From an uncultured Spirochaetaceae bacterium (GTDB taxonomy: Bacteria; Spirochaetota; Spirochaetia; Treponematales; Treponemataceae), in assembly GCA_902797925.1 (NCBI GenBank), contig CADBUT010000274.1, positions 1 to 6,346 on the forward strand: a stretch of 6,346 nt of DNA, written 5' to 3'. Below are positions 1-6,238 of this stretch, in pieces; the stretch's first letter is position 1, and each line of letters opens with the position of its first letter. Below the pieces are notes generated by a model. The model worked only from the letters and a program-made list of their open reading frames with translations. It had not been told where the DNA came from and searched no databases. A program made the position numbers and the translations under genes.

Positions 1-19
1 ATTATAAAAAGGAAAATCC

Positions 20-979
20 ATGAAAAATTTAAAGAGAATGCTCTCCGCAGTGCTTGCGCTTTCGTTTGTGCTTTTCGTGTCTTGCGCGACAACAAGCACA
101 GGCACAAAAACGGCAAAGGCATCGCTTGAAAAGACACAGGAGCGCATGTTGTGGAAAATCCGCGGCACAGACAAGAACGGCAACCCTTCCGCAATTTATG
201 TGCAGGGCACGATTCATGTGGGCGACGAACGACTTGTCGTTTCAGACAACGTGAAGAAGCTCTTCTTGAGCGCAGACCGAAGATTTGGAGAAATTGCTTC
301 AGAGGACTATCCGAAGATTCAGGAAAAAACAATTGAAATGATGAAAGAAAGCGCAAAAGCCGCCGGAAACAAAGACTTTAGAGATGAACTTACTCAGGAA
401 CAGAACGCATTTTTGGAGAGCCTTTTCCCAAAAGAGACGCTTGATCAGTACGCATTGTTTGAACCCTGGGTTACAAACCTGCTGCTTACGTCTTCTATTA
501 TGGTTACAGCCGGTTTAGACGCAGAAAAGGCACTCGACAGCTATTTTGTAAATTATGCCGCCGCAAACGGCTTAAGCACACAGGGGCTTGACGAGCTTGA
601 TACACAGCTTGATTTCATCAAATTCGGCGGCTGGAACGATCAGATTGGACTGCTTAGCGAAACAATCGACTCGCTTGCTAAACCCGAAGAACTTGAAAAA
701 ACTTCGCATGAAATTATCGACCTGTACGAAGCATATATCAACGATGACGTAGCAAAAACTGCCGAAGTTATAGACAGCTCAAAAAAATATGAAACTGCCA
801 TTCAAAAGCGCTACAATAAAATGCTCTGGGAAGACAGAAACACAGCATGGGCAAAAATGATTGAACAATTTCTGTACGAAGGCGGCACAACATTTATTTT
901 TGCAGGCACCGGCCATTTTGTCGGCAAAGAATCTGTATTTACCGCAATGCAGAAAAACAAGACACTTAAAATAAAATAA
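20..979 (+). CDS. TraB/GumN family lipoprotein
   Basis: A 319-residue protein of the TraB/GumN (PF01963; TIKI/PrgY-like) family. Residues 1-21 form a lipoprotein signal peptide: a basic start (K2, K5, R6), a hydrophobic core, then FVSC with C22 as the likely lipidated cysteine. F at -3 is unusual for enterobacteria but tolerated in spirochaetes. Two GX2H motifs typical of the fold are present: GTIH at 63-66 and GTGH at 296-299. The family-like segments EPW (148-150), GLDAEKALDSYF (165-176), GLDEL (189-193) and EDRNTAW (271-277) lie between them. Related TIKI proteins are metal-dependent proteases, but the bacterial GumN group has no firm biochemical role, so function here is open. It probably faces the periplasm or the cell surface. 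The ATG at 20 follows AAAGGAAAA at good spacing. The next gene starts 13 bases after its stop, suggesting co-transcription; the promoter lies upstream of the window. Confidence 0.88.
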   Translation: MKNLKRMLSAVLALSFVLFVSCATTSTGTKTAKASLEKTQERMLWKIRGTDKNGNPSAIYVQGTIHVGDERLVVSDNVKKLFLSADRRFGEIASEDYPKIQEKTIEMMKESAKAAGNKDFRDELTQEQNAFLESLFPKETLDQYALFEPWVTNLLLTSSIMVTAGLDAEKALDSYFVNYAAANGLSTQGLDELDTQLDFIKFGGWNDQIGLLSETIDSLAKPEELEKTSHEIIDLYEAYINDDVAKTAEVIDSSKKYETAIQKRYNKMLWEDRNTAWAKMIEQFLYEGGTTFIFAGTGHFVGKESVFTAMQKNKTLKIK

Positions 980-992
980 TTAAGGAAAAAAT

Positions 993-1598
993 ATGAAAAA
1001 AACTGTTTTACTCTTAATGCTTTTTGTCTCTGCCGTAGCATTTGCTGCAGCAGGAGGTGAACCGGCAGCAGCGCCGTCAGATTTCTCAATTGGAGAATGG
1101 AACGGCAATGTTTACTCAAATGACTTTTTGGGCATAAGCTACAAACTGCCTGACGGCTGGATTAAATACAGTGATGAAGAAATAGCTGCTGTAATGAATC
1201 TTAGCCTGGAAATGCTGAATGATAACCAGAAAGCGCTTGCAGACCTTGCAAAACTTACCGTAGTCTTTCACATGATTGTTAAGAATCCCGAAACAGGTGA
1301 TAATATTTCAGTATTAACAGAAAAGGTGCATTTAGACGTAACCTCAATATATTATCTTGAAAATCTGAAAGCACAGCTGTCTGCATTAACAGCCATCAAC
1401 TACACAATCGGAGAATTAAGCAAAGAAACAATCGGCGGCAGAGAATATGACGTACTGACAGCAACAGCCAGTGTTTCAGACAAAACACTTACACTTAAAT
1501 ATTACTGCTGCAAGCTTGGGAAATACTTTCTTTCAATAGTTGCTTCCAGTATGAACGGCGAAAAAGCTGCCGGTAATCTGATAAAAGCTTTTGAGTAA
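993..1598 (+). CDS. Small secreted protein, PsbP/Mog1-like pattern, function unknown
   Basis: A 201-residue protein I cannot assign to a characterised family. Residues 1 to about 18 are a clear signal peptide (KK, then a leucine/valine-rich core ending AFA before AAGG). There is no cysteine at the cleavage site, so it is probably a soluble periplasmic or secreted protein. A short Ala/Pro/Gly linker follows to about residue 29. The body opens with a segment reading N-D-F-L-G-I-S-Y-K-L-P-D-G-W, the strand-then-LPxGW pattern of PsbP/Mog1-like and related small alpha/beta proteins. The later segment GGREYDVLTA and the strand containing KYYCCKLGKYFLSIV fit the same kind of fold. This resemblance is by pattern only. 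The start is supported by TAAGGAAAAA just upstream of ATG 993. It lies 13 bases after the GumN-like lipoprotein gene, so the two exported products are probably made together. Confidence 0.75.
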   Translation: MKKTVLLLMLFVSAVAFAAAGGEPAAAPSDFSIGEWNGNVYSNDFLGISYKLPDGWIKYSDEEIAAVMNLSLEMLNDNQKALADLAKLTVVFHMIVKNPETGDNISVLTEKVHLDVTSIYYLENLKAQLSALTAINYTIGELSKETIGGREYDVLTATASVSDKTLTLKYYCCKLGKYFLSIVASSMNGEKAAGNLIKAFE

Positions 1599-1599
1599 G

Positions 1600-1626
1600 T
1601 GAACGTCCCGCGCGAATCAGCCGTTC
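1600..1626 (+). terminator. Possible weak terminator hairpin after the secreted-protein gene
   Basis: TGAACG (1600-1605) pairs with CGTTCA (1621-1626 region) around a loop of about 16 bases that starts just after the stop codon. A run of six T follows at 1635-1640. The stem is short, the loop long, and the T run is 8-9 bases away, so this is a poor match to a classical intrinsic terminator. It is still the only candidate with a following T tract between this gene and the next promoter. Confidence 0.3.
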
Positions 1627-1647
1627 ATGGATTGTTTTTTAAGTTAC

Positions 1648-1671
1648 CTCGAAAACCTGAAGTTTTTCGAG
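1648..1671. repeat. Intergenic 8-bp inverted repeat (hairpin)
   Basis: CTCGAAAA (1648-1655) is a perfect inverted match to TTTTCGAG (1664-1671) with an 8-base spacer. No T tract follows on the + strand, though the stem itself ends its arms in A4 and T4. It sits between the exported-protein pair and the trpB promoter. It may be a second transcription-end structure, an RNA-stabilising stem or part of a dispersed repeat; the sequence alone does not decide. Confidence 0.5.
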
Positions 1672-1714
1672 ATTCACATGTCTTTTGTGCGGTTGAAGTT
1701 AAAAAAATTCTATA

Positions 1715-1726
1715 AATAATATTATT
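1715..1726. promoter_or_regulatory. 12-base AT palindrome / UP-like tract before the trpB promoter
   Basis: AATAATATTATT at 1715-1726 is a perfect palindrome ending 4 bases before the -35 box. It lies in an almost purely A/T stretch (1701-1730). This could be an UP element that boosts transcription or an operator half-site pair. In such AT-rich sequence a 12-base palindrome can also arise by chance. Confidence 0.3.
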
Positions 1727-1730
1727 ACTA

Positions 1731-1759
1731 TTGACAAAATCATTTTTTTGTTGTATAGT
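1731..1759 (+). promoter_or_regulatory. Sigma-70 promoter of the trpB2 gene
   Basis: TTGACA (1731-1736, perfect -35) and TATAGT (1754-1759, -10 with five of six consensus bases) are separated by exactly 17 bases, with an A/T-rich tract just upstream. Transcription should begin near 1765-1767, giving a leader of about 45 bases before ATG 1811. This is the strongest promoter visible in the window. It shows that the trpB-like gene is transcribed independently of the two genes to its left. Confidence 0.78.
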
Positions 1760-1798
1760 GTTTCTATAAAAAGAAATTTACTAAAATTTATTATGCCA

Positions 1799-1805
1799 CG
1801 GAGGT
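1799..1805 (+). promoter_or_regulatory. Shine-Dalgarno site that fixes the trpB2 start
   Basis: The stretch CGGAGGT just before TTAAAAATG is a near-perfect ribosome binding site at good distance from ATG 1811. The frame stays open upstream to an ATG at 1748, but that codon lies between the -35 and -10 boxes and would not be in the transcript. The start at 1811 is therefore preferred. Confidence 0.85.
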
Positions 1806-1810
1806 TAAAA

Positions 1811-3196
1811 ATGGCAACACAAGAGATTCCTTATAAAATATATCTTGAAGAAAAGGAGATGCCGACTTCATGGTATAACGTACGCGCAGACATGAAAACA
1901 AAACCTGCACCGCTTTTGAATCCGGCAACGCTCAAACCTTGCACAGAAGAAGACTTGAAGCCTGTTTTCTGCGAAGAGCTTGTAAAGCAGGAACTCAACA
2001 ATACAGACCGTCTTATCGAAATTCCAGAAGAAATCCGCAACTTCTATAAAATGTACCGCCCTTCTCCGCTTGTAAGGGCTTATTTTCTTGAAAAAAAGCT
2101 CGGCACACCCGCGCACATCTATTATAAGTTTGAAGGCAACAACACATCAGGCAGCCACAAACTGAATTCGTCAATCGCACAGGCTTATTACGCCAAGAAA
2201 CAGGGTTTGAAAGGCGTAACAACAGAAACAGGCGCAGGTCAGTGGGGCACGGCGCTTTCAATGTCTTGTGCATATTTCGGGCTTGACTGCATTGTCTACA
2301 TGGTCAAATGCTCATACGAGCAGAAACCGTTCCGGCGCGAAGTAATCCGCACTTACGGCGCAAAGGCTATTCCTTCACCGTCTATGGAAACCGAAGTTGG
2401 CCGCAAAATCAATGCCGAATTCCCCGGCACAACAGGCAGCTTGGGCTGCGCAATTTCAGAAGCTGTTGAACACGCCGTAACACATGAAGGCTACCGCTAT
2501 GTTCTCGGTTCTGTGCTCAATCAGGTGCTTCTGCATCAGAGCGTTATCGGCCTTGAAACACAGACTGCGCTCAACAAGTACGGCATCAAAGCTGATGTCA
2601 TCATCGGCTGCGCGGGCGGCGGCTCTAACCTCGGCGGCCTTATCAGCCCGTTTATGGGCGAAAAGCTGCGCGGCGAAAAAGATTATCAGTTTATTGCTGT
2701 TGAACCTGCAAGCTGCCCAAGCTTGACGCGCGGCAAATACTTGTACGATTTCTGCGACACCGGCAAAGTCTGCCCGATGGCAAAGATGTACACGCTCGGC
2801 AGCGGCTTCATTCCTTCAGCAAACCATGCAGGCGGCTTGCGCTACCACGGCATGAGCACAATCTTGAGCGAGCTTTACGACGAAGGCTTGATTGAGGCAC
2901 GCGCAGTTGAGCAGACAGACGTGTTCCAGGCAGCAGAAACTTTTGCCCGCGTTGAAGGCATCTTGCCGGCACCAGAAAGCAGCCACGCAATAAAGGTTGC
3001 AATCGACGAAGCTTTGAAGTGCAAAGAAACAGGCGAAGCTAAGAACATCGTTTTCGGCCTTACAGGCACAGGCTACTTCGACATGGTTGCTTATCAAAAG
3101 TTCAACGACGGCGAAATGAGCGATTACATTCCGACAGATGCAGACTTGAAGAAAGGCTTCGACGGAATTCCGCAGTTTCCAGGCAATGAACACTAA
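1811..3196 (+). CDS. trpB2: Tryptophan synthase beta chain, TrpB2 type (stand-alone)
   Basis: A 461-residue fold-type II PLP enzyme of the TrpB2 branch (TIGR01415-like), which joins indole and L-serine to give L-tryptophan in the cytoplasm. Recognisable parts are RPSPLVRA (83-90), the PLP-lysine segment GSHK with K117, ETGAGQWG (139-146) with the catalytic glutamate E139, YEQKPFRR (169-176), the PLP-phosphate loop GCAGGGSN (266-273), EPASCPSLTRG (298-308), HAGGLRYHG (339-347) and PAPESSHA (386-393). The extended N-terminus and the SYEQKP and EPA-CPSLTRG segments separate TrpB2 from classical TrpB1. No trpA or other trp gene is adjacent, so it may salvage free indole. The loop near the PLP ring nitrogen reads GLTGTGYFD (416-424), where family members I recall have NLSGHGHFD. 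A shifted substrate is therefore possible. It has its own promoter and strong ribosome site. Family assignment is firm; the in vivo substrate is less certain. Confidence 0.92.
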   Translation: MATQEIPYKIYLEEKEMPTSWYNVRADMKTKPAPLLNPATLKPCTEEDLKPVFCEELVKQELNNTDRLIEIPEEIRNFYKMYRPSPLVRAYFLEKKLGTPAHIYYKFEGNNTSGSHKLNSSIAQAYYAKKQGLKGVTTETGAGQWGTALSMSCAYFGLDCIVYMVKCSYEQKPFRREVIRTYGAKAIPSPSMETEVGRKINAEFPGTTGSLGCAISEAVEHAVTHEGYRYVLGSVLNQVLLHQSVIGLETQTALNKYGIKADVIIGCAGGGSNLGGLISPFMGEKLRGEKDYQFIAVEPASCPSLTRGKYLYDFCDTGKVCPMAKMYTLGSGFIPSANHAGGLRYHGMSTILSELYDEGLIEARAVEQTDVFQAAETFARVEGILPAPESSHAIKVAIDEALKCKETGEAKNIVFGLTGTGYFDMVAYQKFNDGEMSDYIPTDADLKKGFDGIPQFPGNEH

Positions 3197-3206
3197 TATT
3201 GCAAAA

Positions 3207-3263
3207 TGATGTCACTCCGAACTTGGTTCGGGGTCTGCCCGAAAAGCAATGTCTTGTGACATC
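3207..3263. repeat. Compact intergenic inverted-repeat element with nested hairpins
   Basis: An outer stem GATGTCAC (3208-3215) / GTGACATC (3256-3263) is perfect over 8 bases. It is flanked by AAAA on the left and a T-rich TCTTTT end on the right. Inside it are two hairpins, CCGAAC/GTTCGG (3217-3222/3226-3231, loop TTG) and TTCGGG/CCCGAA (3227-3232/3238-3243, loop GTCTG). They share the central TTCGG and so cannot form together. The architecture is that of a dispersed palindromic repeat of the kind scattered between spirochaete genes. It starts 11 bases after the trpB2 stop and could also end transcription in either direction. Copy number cannot be seen from one window. Confidence 0.65.
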
Positions 3264-3306
3264 TTTTAGAAAATTCATGAAATATTTGACAAAAACATGC
3301 ATTATT

Positions 3307-3335
3307 TTGCAAAAAATTGTTACAAGGGCTTGTAT
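3307..3335 (+). promoter_or_regulatory. Tentative promoter for the diaminobutyrate operon
   Basis: TTGCAA (3307-3312) and TTGTAT (3330-3335) are spaced by 17 bases and would start transcription near 3342, giving a leader of about 80 bases. Both boxes are imperfect. A perfect TTGACA at 3286-3291 has no matching -10 at normal distance. A short inverted repeat, TACAA/TTGTA (3321-3325/3330-3334), overlaps the proposed -10 and could be a protein site. The rest of the gap up to 3424 shows no riboswitch or leader peptide that I recognise. Confidence 0.3.
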
Positions 3336-3424
3336 AGAAAAGAAATATCGGGTAGTTTCAATAGACAATCAAAAACAAAAACTGCCGTTGACAGATTTGG
3401 TTATCCAAGTAATGGAGAAAGTAG

Positions 3425-4780
3425 ATGCTTGAGAAAAAGGGCACCAATCAGTATTACATTACCAGACAGGATTCCACTGAATCTAACGCTCGAAGCTACC
3501 CCCGCAAATTTCCGTTTGCGCTTGCAAAGGCAAAGGGGTCGTGGGTTGAGGACGTAGAAGGAAACAAATATCTGGATTTTTTGTGCGGCGCAGGGACGCT
3601 CGCACTCGGACACAACGATTCTGAAGTTAATCAGGCCATGGTTGATATGATTACATCGGATGCACCATTGCATACGCTTGACTTGACCACACCGGTCAAA
3701 GATAAGTTCGTGCATACGCTGCTTGATTTGCTTCCTTCAGAACTGAAGGATAATGCAAAAATTCAGTTTTGCAGTCCTTCAGGAACAGACGCAACAGATG
3801 CTGCATTAAAATTGTGCAAGACCGCCACAGGCCGCACTTCGATAATCGCCTTTTCGGGTGGCTATCACGGAATGGGCCACGGTGCATTGGCATGCACAGG
3901 CAACTTAAACGCAAAGACAAAAGTCAACGGATTGATGCCCGAAGTGCATTTCTTTCCGTTTCCATATTCTTACCGCTGCCCTTTCGGCTTGGGCGGAGAA
4001 GCAGGCGTTGACGCGGCTTGCGCTTTCTTTGAGCGCACGCTGAAAGACCCTGAATCTGGCATTACAAAGCCGGCAGCAGTAATAATCGAACCAATACAAG
4101 GCGAAGGCGGTGTCATTCCCGCTCCTGTAAAATTCTTGCAGACAATCCGCCGCGTTACCCAAGAACTTGAAATTCCGCTCATCGTAGACGAAATTCAGTG
4201 CGGCGTGGGCAGAAGCGGCAAATTCTTTGCATTTGAATACGCCGGAATAGTGCCCGACGTGATTCTCGCTTCAAAAGCCATCGGCGGCACACAGCCAATG
4301 TCTGTAGTTATCTACAACAAGAATCTCGACAAATGGACGCCGGGCGCACACGCAGGTACATTCAGAGGCAACCAGCTTGCAATGGGCGCAGGTACAGTAG
4401 TTATGAACAGGGTTTCTAAGCCTGAATTCTTAAACGACGTGGTGCGCAAAGGCGAATACATCGAAAAACGTCTGACAGAGCTTAAAGCCAAAGTTTCGAT
4501 TATCGGCGACATACGCGGCAAAGGCCTTATGCGCGGCACAGAGTTTGTTGACCCGAAAGGCACGCCAGACTTGCTCGGCTCTCTGCCTGCAAGCGGCGAC
4601 ATTGCTGCGGCGGTGCAGCGCTGGTGCTTTGACCACAAGCTCATCGTCGAAAAAGGCGGCCGCAACGGCTCTGTAATGAGATGCCTTTGCGCGCTCAACA
4701 TATCAGACGAAGACTTGAAAAAGGCAATGGACATCTTTGAAGAAGCTGTAATTGCCGTCAATAAAAAATACGGAAAATAA
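3425..4780 (+). CDS. dat: L-2,4-diaminobutyrate:2-oxoglutarate 4-aminotransferase
   Basis: A 451-residue class III PLP aminotransferase of the diaminobutyrate branch. It should interconvert L-aspartate 4-semialdehyde plus glutamate with L-2,4-diaminobutyrate plus 2-oxoglutarate. Visible features in order are the N-terminal ESNARSYPRKFPFALAKAKG segment (about 19-38), CGAGTLALGHN (54-64), the LHTLDLTTP substrate segment (82-90), the phosphate-binding SPSGTDA (117-123), GGYHGMGHG (145-153), EPIQGEGG, VDEIQ with the ring-nitrogen aspartate D255, and SKAIGG with the Schiff-base lysine K284. The length and the LDLTTP segment fit Dat better than EctB (about 420 residues, ectoine pathway), and no ectA or ectC is nearby. 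ATG 3425 is preceded by GGAG at 3414-3417. The decarboxylase for its product begins 6 bases after its stop, which strongly supports the specificity. Confidence 0.9.
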   Translation: MLEKKGTNQYYITRQDSTESNARSYPRKFPFALAKAKGSWVEDVEGNKYLDFLCGAGTLALGHNDSEVNQAMVDMITSDAPLHTLDLTTPVKDKFVHTLLDLLPSELKDNAKIQFCSPSGTDATDAALKLCKTATGRTSIIAFSGGYHGMGHGALACTGNLNAKTKVNGLMPEVHFFPFPYSYRCPFGLGGEAGVDAACAFFERTLKDPESGITKPAAVIIEPIQGEGGVIPAPVKFLQTIRRVTQELEIPLIVDEIQCGVGRSGKFFAFEYAGIVPDVILASKAIGGTQPMSVVIYNKNLDKWTPGAHAGTFRGNQLAMGAGTVVMNRVSKPEFLNDVVRKGEYIEKRLTELKAKVSIIGDIRGKGLMRGTEFVDPKGTPDLLGSLPASGDIAAAVQRWCFDHKLIVEKGGRNGSVMRCLCALNISDEDLKKAMDIFEEAVIAVNKKYGK

Positions 4781-4786
4781 CTCATC

Positions 4787-6238
4787 GTGGAACAACTTCC
4801 TCTTTTTTTGACAGACAAGCCTGAATCAAAAGAAGCTTACCGCCGCATTATTGCAGAAACAGCTGATGCGGTGGCAGCATCTTTTGAAGACAGCACAGCC
4901 TATTCAGGCCCTACTCCGCAAGAATTAAAAGAACTTATCAAGGTTAAAGATATTCTGCCGGAAAGCGGCTTGGGCTGGCAGGCTGTGCTTGAGCGGCTCA
5001 AGAAGCAGATTTTGCCCAATTTTTTGCGCACTCCCTCAACAGATTATATGGCGCACCTTCACAGCCCTGCGACAATCGAAAGCATTGCTTCTGAGCTTGT
5101 GCTTTCCACTTTCAACCAATCAATGGATTCTTGGGACCAGTCGCCTGTTGCAACCGAAATTGAGGTTGAAGTCATCAAGATGCTGTGTAGCCTTTACGGC
5201 TTTAAGCCTGAAAACGGCGCAGACGGCGTTTTCACGTCTGGCGGCAGCCAGTCTAACCAGACCGCAATAATTCTTGCAAGAGACTGGTTCTGCAACACAA
5301 AACTCAACTATGATATAAAAAAACATGGCTTGCCGGAAAATTTCAGAAAACTCCGCATGTATACTTCCGAGATTTCGCACTTTTCAATGGAAAAAAGCGC
5401 TCACATTCTGGGGCTTGGTTATAAAAGCGTGGTAAAAGTGCCTGTAGACAAACAGAAACGCATGGATACAGCCGCGCTTGCCGCCTTAATCGAAGCAGAC
5501 GTAAAGAACGGCAACATTCCGTTCCTTGTTGTTGCCACAATCGGCACAACTGACTTCGGTTCGATTGACCAGGTTTCTGAAATTGCACCGTTGTGCAGCA
5601 AATACGGCATGTGGCTTCATGCAGACGCGGCTTATGGCTCTGGCGTAATTCTCTCGCAAAAATACAAAGAAAGAATTGCCGGTCTTGAAAAGTGCAACTC
5701 AATCACTGTTGATTTTCACAAAATGTTCCTGCTGCCAATCAGCTCAAGCGCCGTTCTCGTTAAAGACGGCTCAACCTTTGACGCGCTCACCATTCATGCT
5801 GATTACCTCAACCGCACAGAAGACGAAGAAGACGGCTACACAAACCTTGTGGACAAATCGCTTCAAACTACCAGAAGATTTGACGCGCTTAAAGTTTGGG
5901 TTGCCTTTCAGACACGCGGAAAAGCAGGCTGGAGCGAGATTATTTCGACAAGCATGGAAAATGCGGCTTATCTTTACGAAAAGCTATTGAATGACAGCGA
6001 TTTTGCCGTCGTCACCAAGCCTGAAATCAGTTCCGTCGTTTTCAGACTGAAAGGCGGAGACGAGATAAACAAAAAAGTACGCAGGAAACTCATTCACGGG
6101 CACGGCGTAGTAATCGGCCAGACTGTAAGCGACGGCTTTGTCTGTCTCAAATTTACGCTTTTGAATCCGCTTATAACGCATGATAAGCTTGATTCGCTTG
6201 TGGAACTCATTAGAAAGCTGGGTAAAACTGATGTTTGA
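4787..6238 (+). CDS. ddc: L-2,4-diaminobutyrate decarboxylase (group II PLP decarboxylase)
   Basis: A 483-residue group II PLP decarboxylase predicted to turn L-2,4-diaminobutyrate into 1,3-diaminopropane and CO2. Motifs are HLHSP (90-94), FNQSMDSWDQSP (109-120), TSGGSQSN (150-157), the PLP-stacking histidine in SEISH (H198), HADAAYG (278-284) with the ring-nitrogen aspartate D280, and DFHK (309-312) with the Schiff-base lysine K312. The length is near the usual 490-510, so it looks complete. The start is GTG 4787, since no in-frame ATG exists before residue 88, well inside the conserved fold. The ribosome site is weak (GGAAAA at the end of the preceding gene), so translation is probably coupled to the aminotransferase. 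Glutamate or aspartate decarboxylase relatives share these motifs; the adjacent aminotransferase decides for diaminobutyrate. The stop overlaps the next gene by 8 bases. Confidence 0.88.
   Translation: MEQLPLFLTDKPESKEAYRRIIAETADAVAASFEDSTAYSGPTPQELKELIKVKDILPESGLGWQAVLERLKKQILPNFLRTPSTDYMAHLHSPATIESIASELVLSTFNQSMDSWDQSPVATEIEVEVIKMLCSLYGFKPENGADGVFTSGGSQSNQTAIILARDWFCNTKLNYDIKKHGLPENFRKLRMYTSEISHFSMEKSAHILGLGYKSVVKVPVDKQKRMDTAALAALIEADVKNGNIPFLVVATIGTTDFGSIDQVSEIAPLCSKYGMWLHADAAYGSGVILSQKYKERIAGLEKCNSITVDFHKMFLLPISSSAVLVKDGSTFDALTIHADYLNRTEDEEDGYTNLVDKSLQTTRRFDALKVWVAFQTRGKAGWSEIISTSMENAAYLYEKLLNDSDFAVVTKPEISSVVFRLKGGDEINKKVRRKLIHGHGVVIGQTVSDGFVCLKFTLLNPLITHDKLDSLVELIRKLGKTDV

Noticed and set aside
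811..1119. 102-codon minus-strand reading frame over the first gene junction
   Set aside because: It overlaps two credible + strand genes and their signals, and has no family resemblance.
1748..1810. Upstream in-frame ATG extending the TrpB2 protein by 21 residues
   Set aside because: It lies between the -35 and -10 boxes, has no ribosome site, and the added residues do not match the family; ATG 1811 has a strong GGAGG.
2816..3193. 125-codon minus-strand reading frame inside trpB2
   Set aside because: It is antisense to a well-conserved coding region, its cysteine-rich composition is typical of a shadow frame, and no recognisable motif is present.
3388..3416. Perfect TTGACA at 3388-3393 as the dat promoter
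   Set aside because: The -10 position 17 bases on reads AATGGA, and transcription would begin at or beyond the ribosome site.
3264..3424. Riboswitch or T-box leader before the diaminobutyrate operon
   Set aside because: No conserved lysine-riboswitch or T-box landmarks are visible, and only short weak dyads are present.
3199..3432. 77-codon + strand reading frame in the gap before dat
   Set aside because: It starts at TTG with no ribosome site, translates the inverted-repeat element, and overlaps the true dat start.
3425..4780. Ectoine-pathway EctB assignment
   Set aside because: No ectA or ectC is nearby, the protein is longer, has Dat-like segments, and is paired with a diaminobutyrate-type decarboxylase.
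4312..4818. 168-codon minus-strand reading frame over the dat-ddc junction
   Set aside because: It is antisense to conserved aminotransferase sequence, serine/proline-rich shadow composition, and has no supporting start signal.
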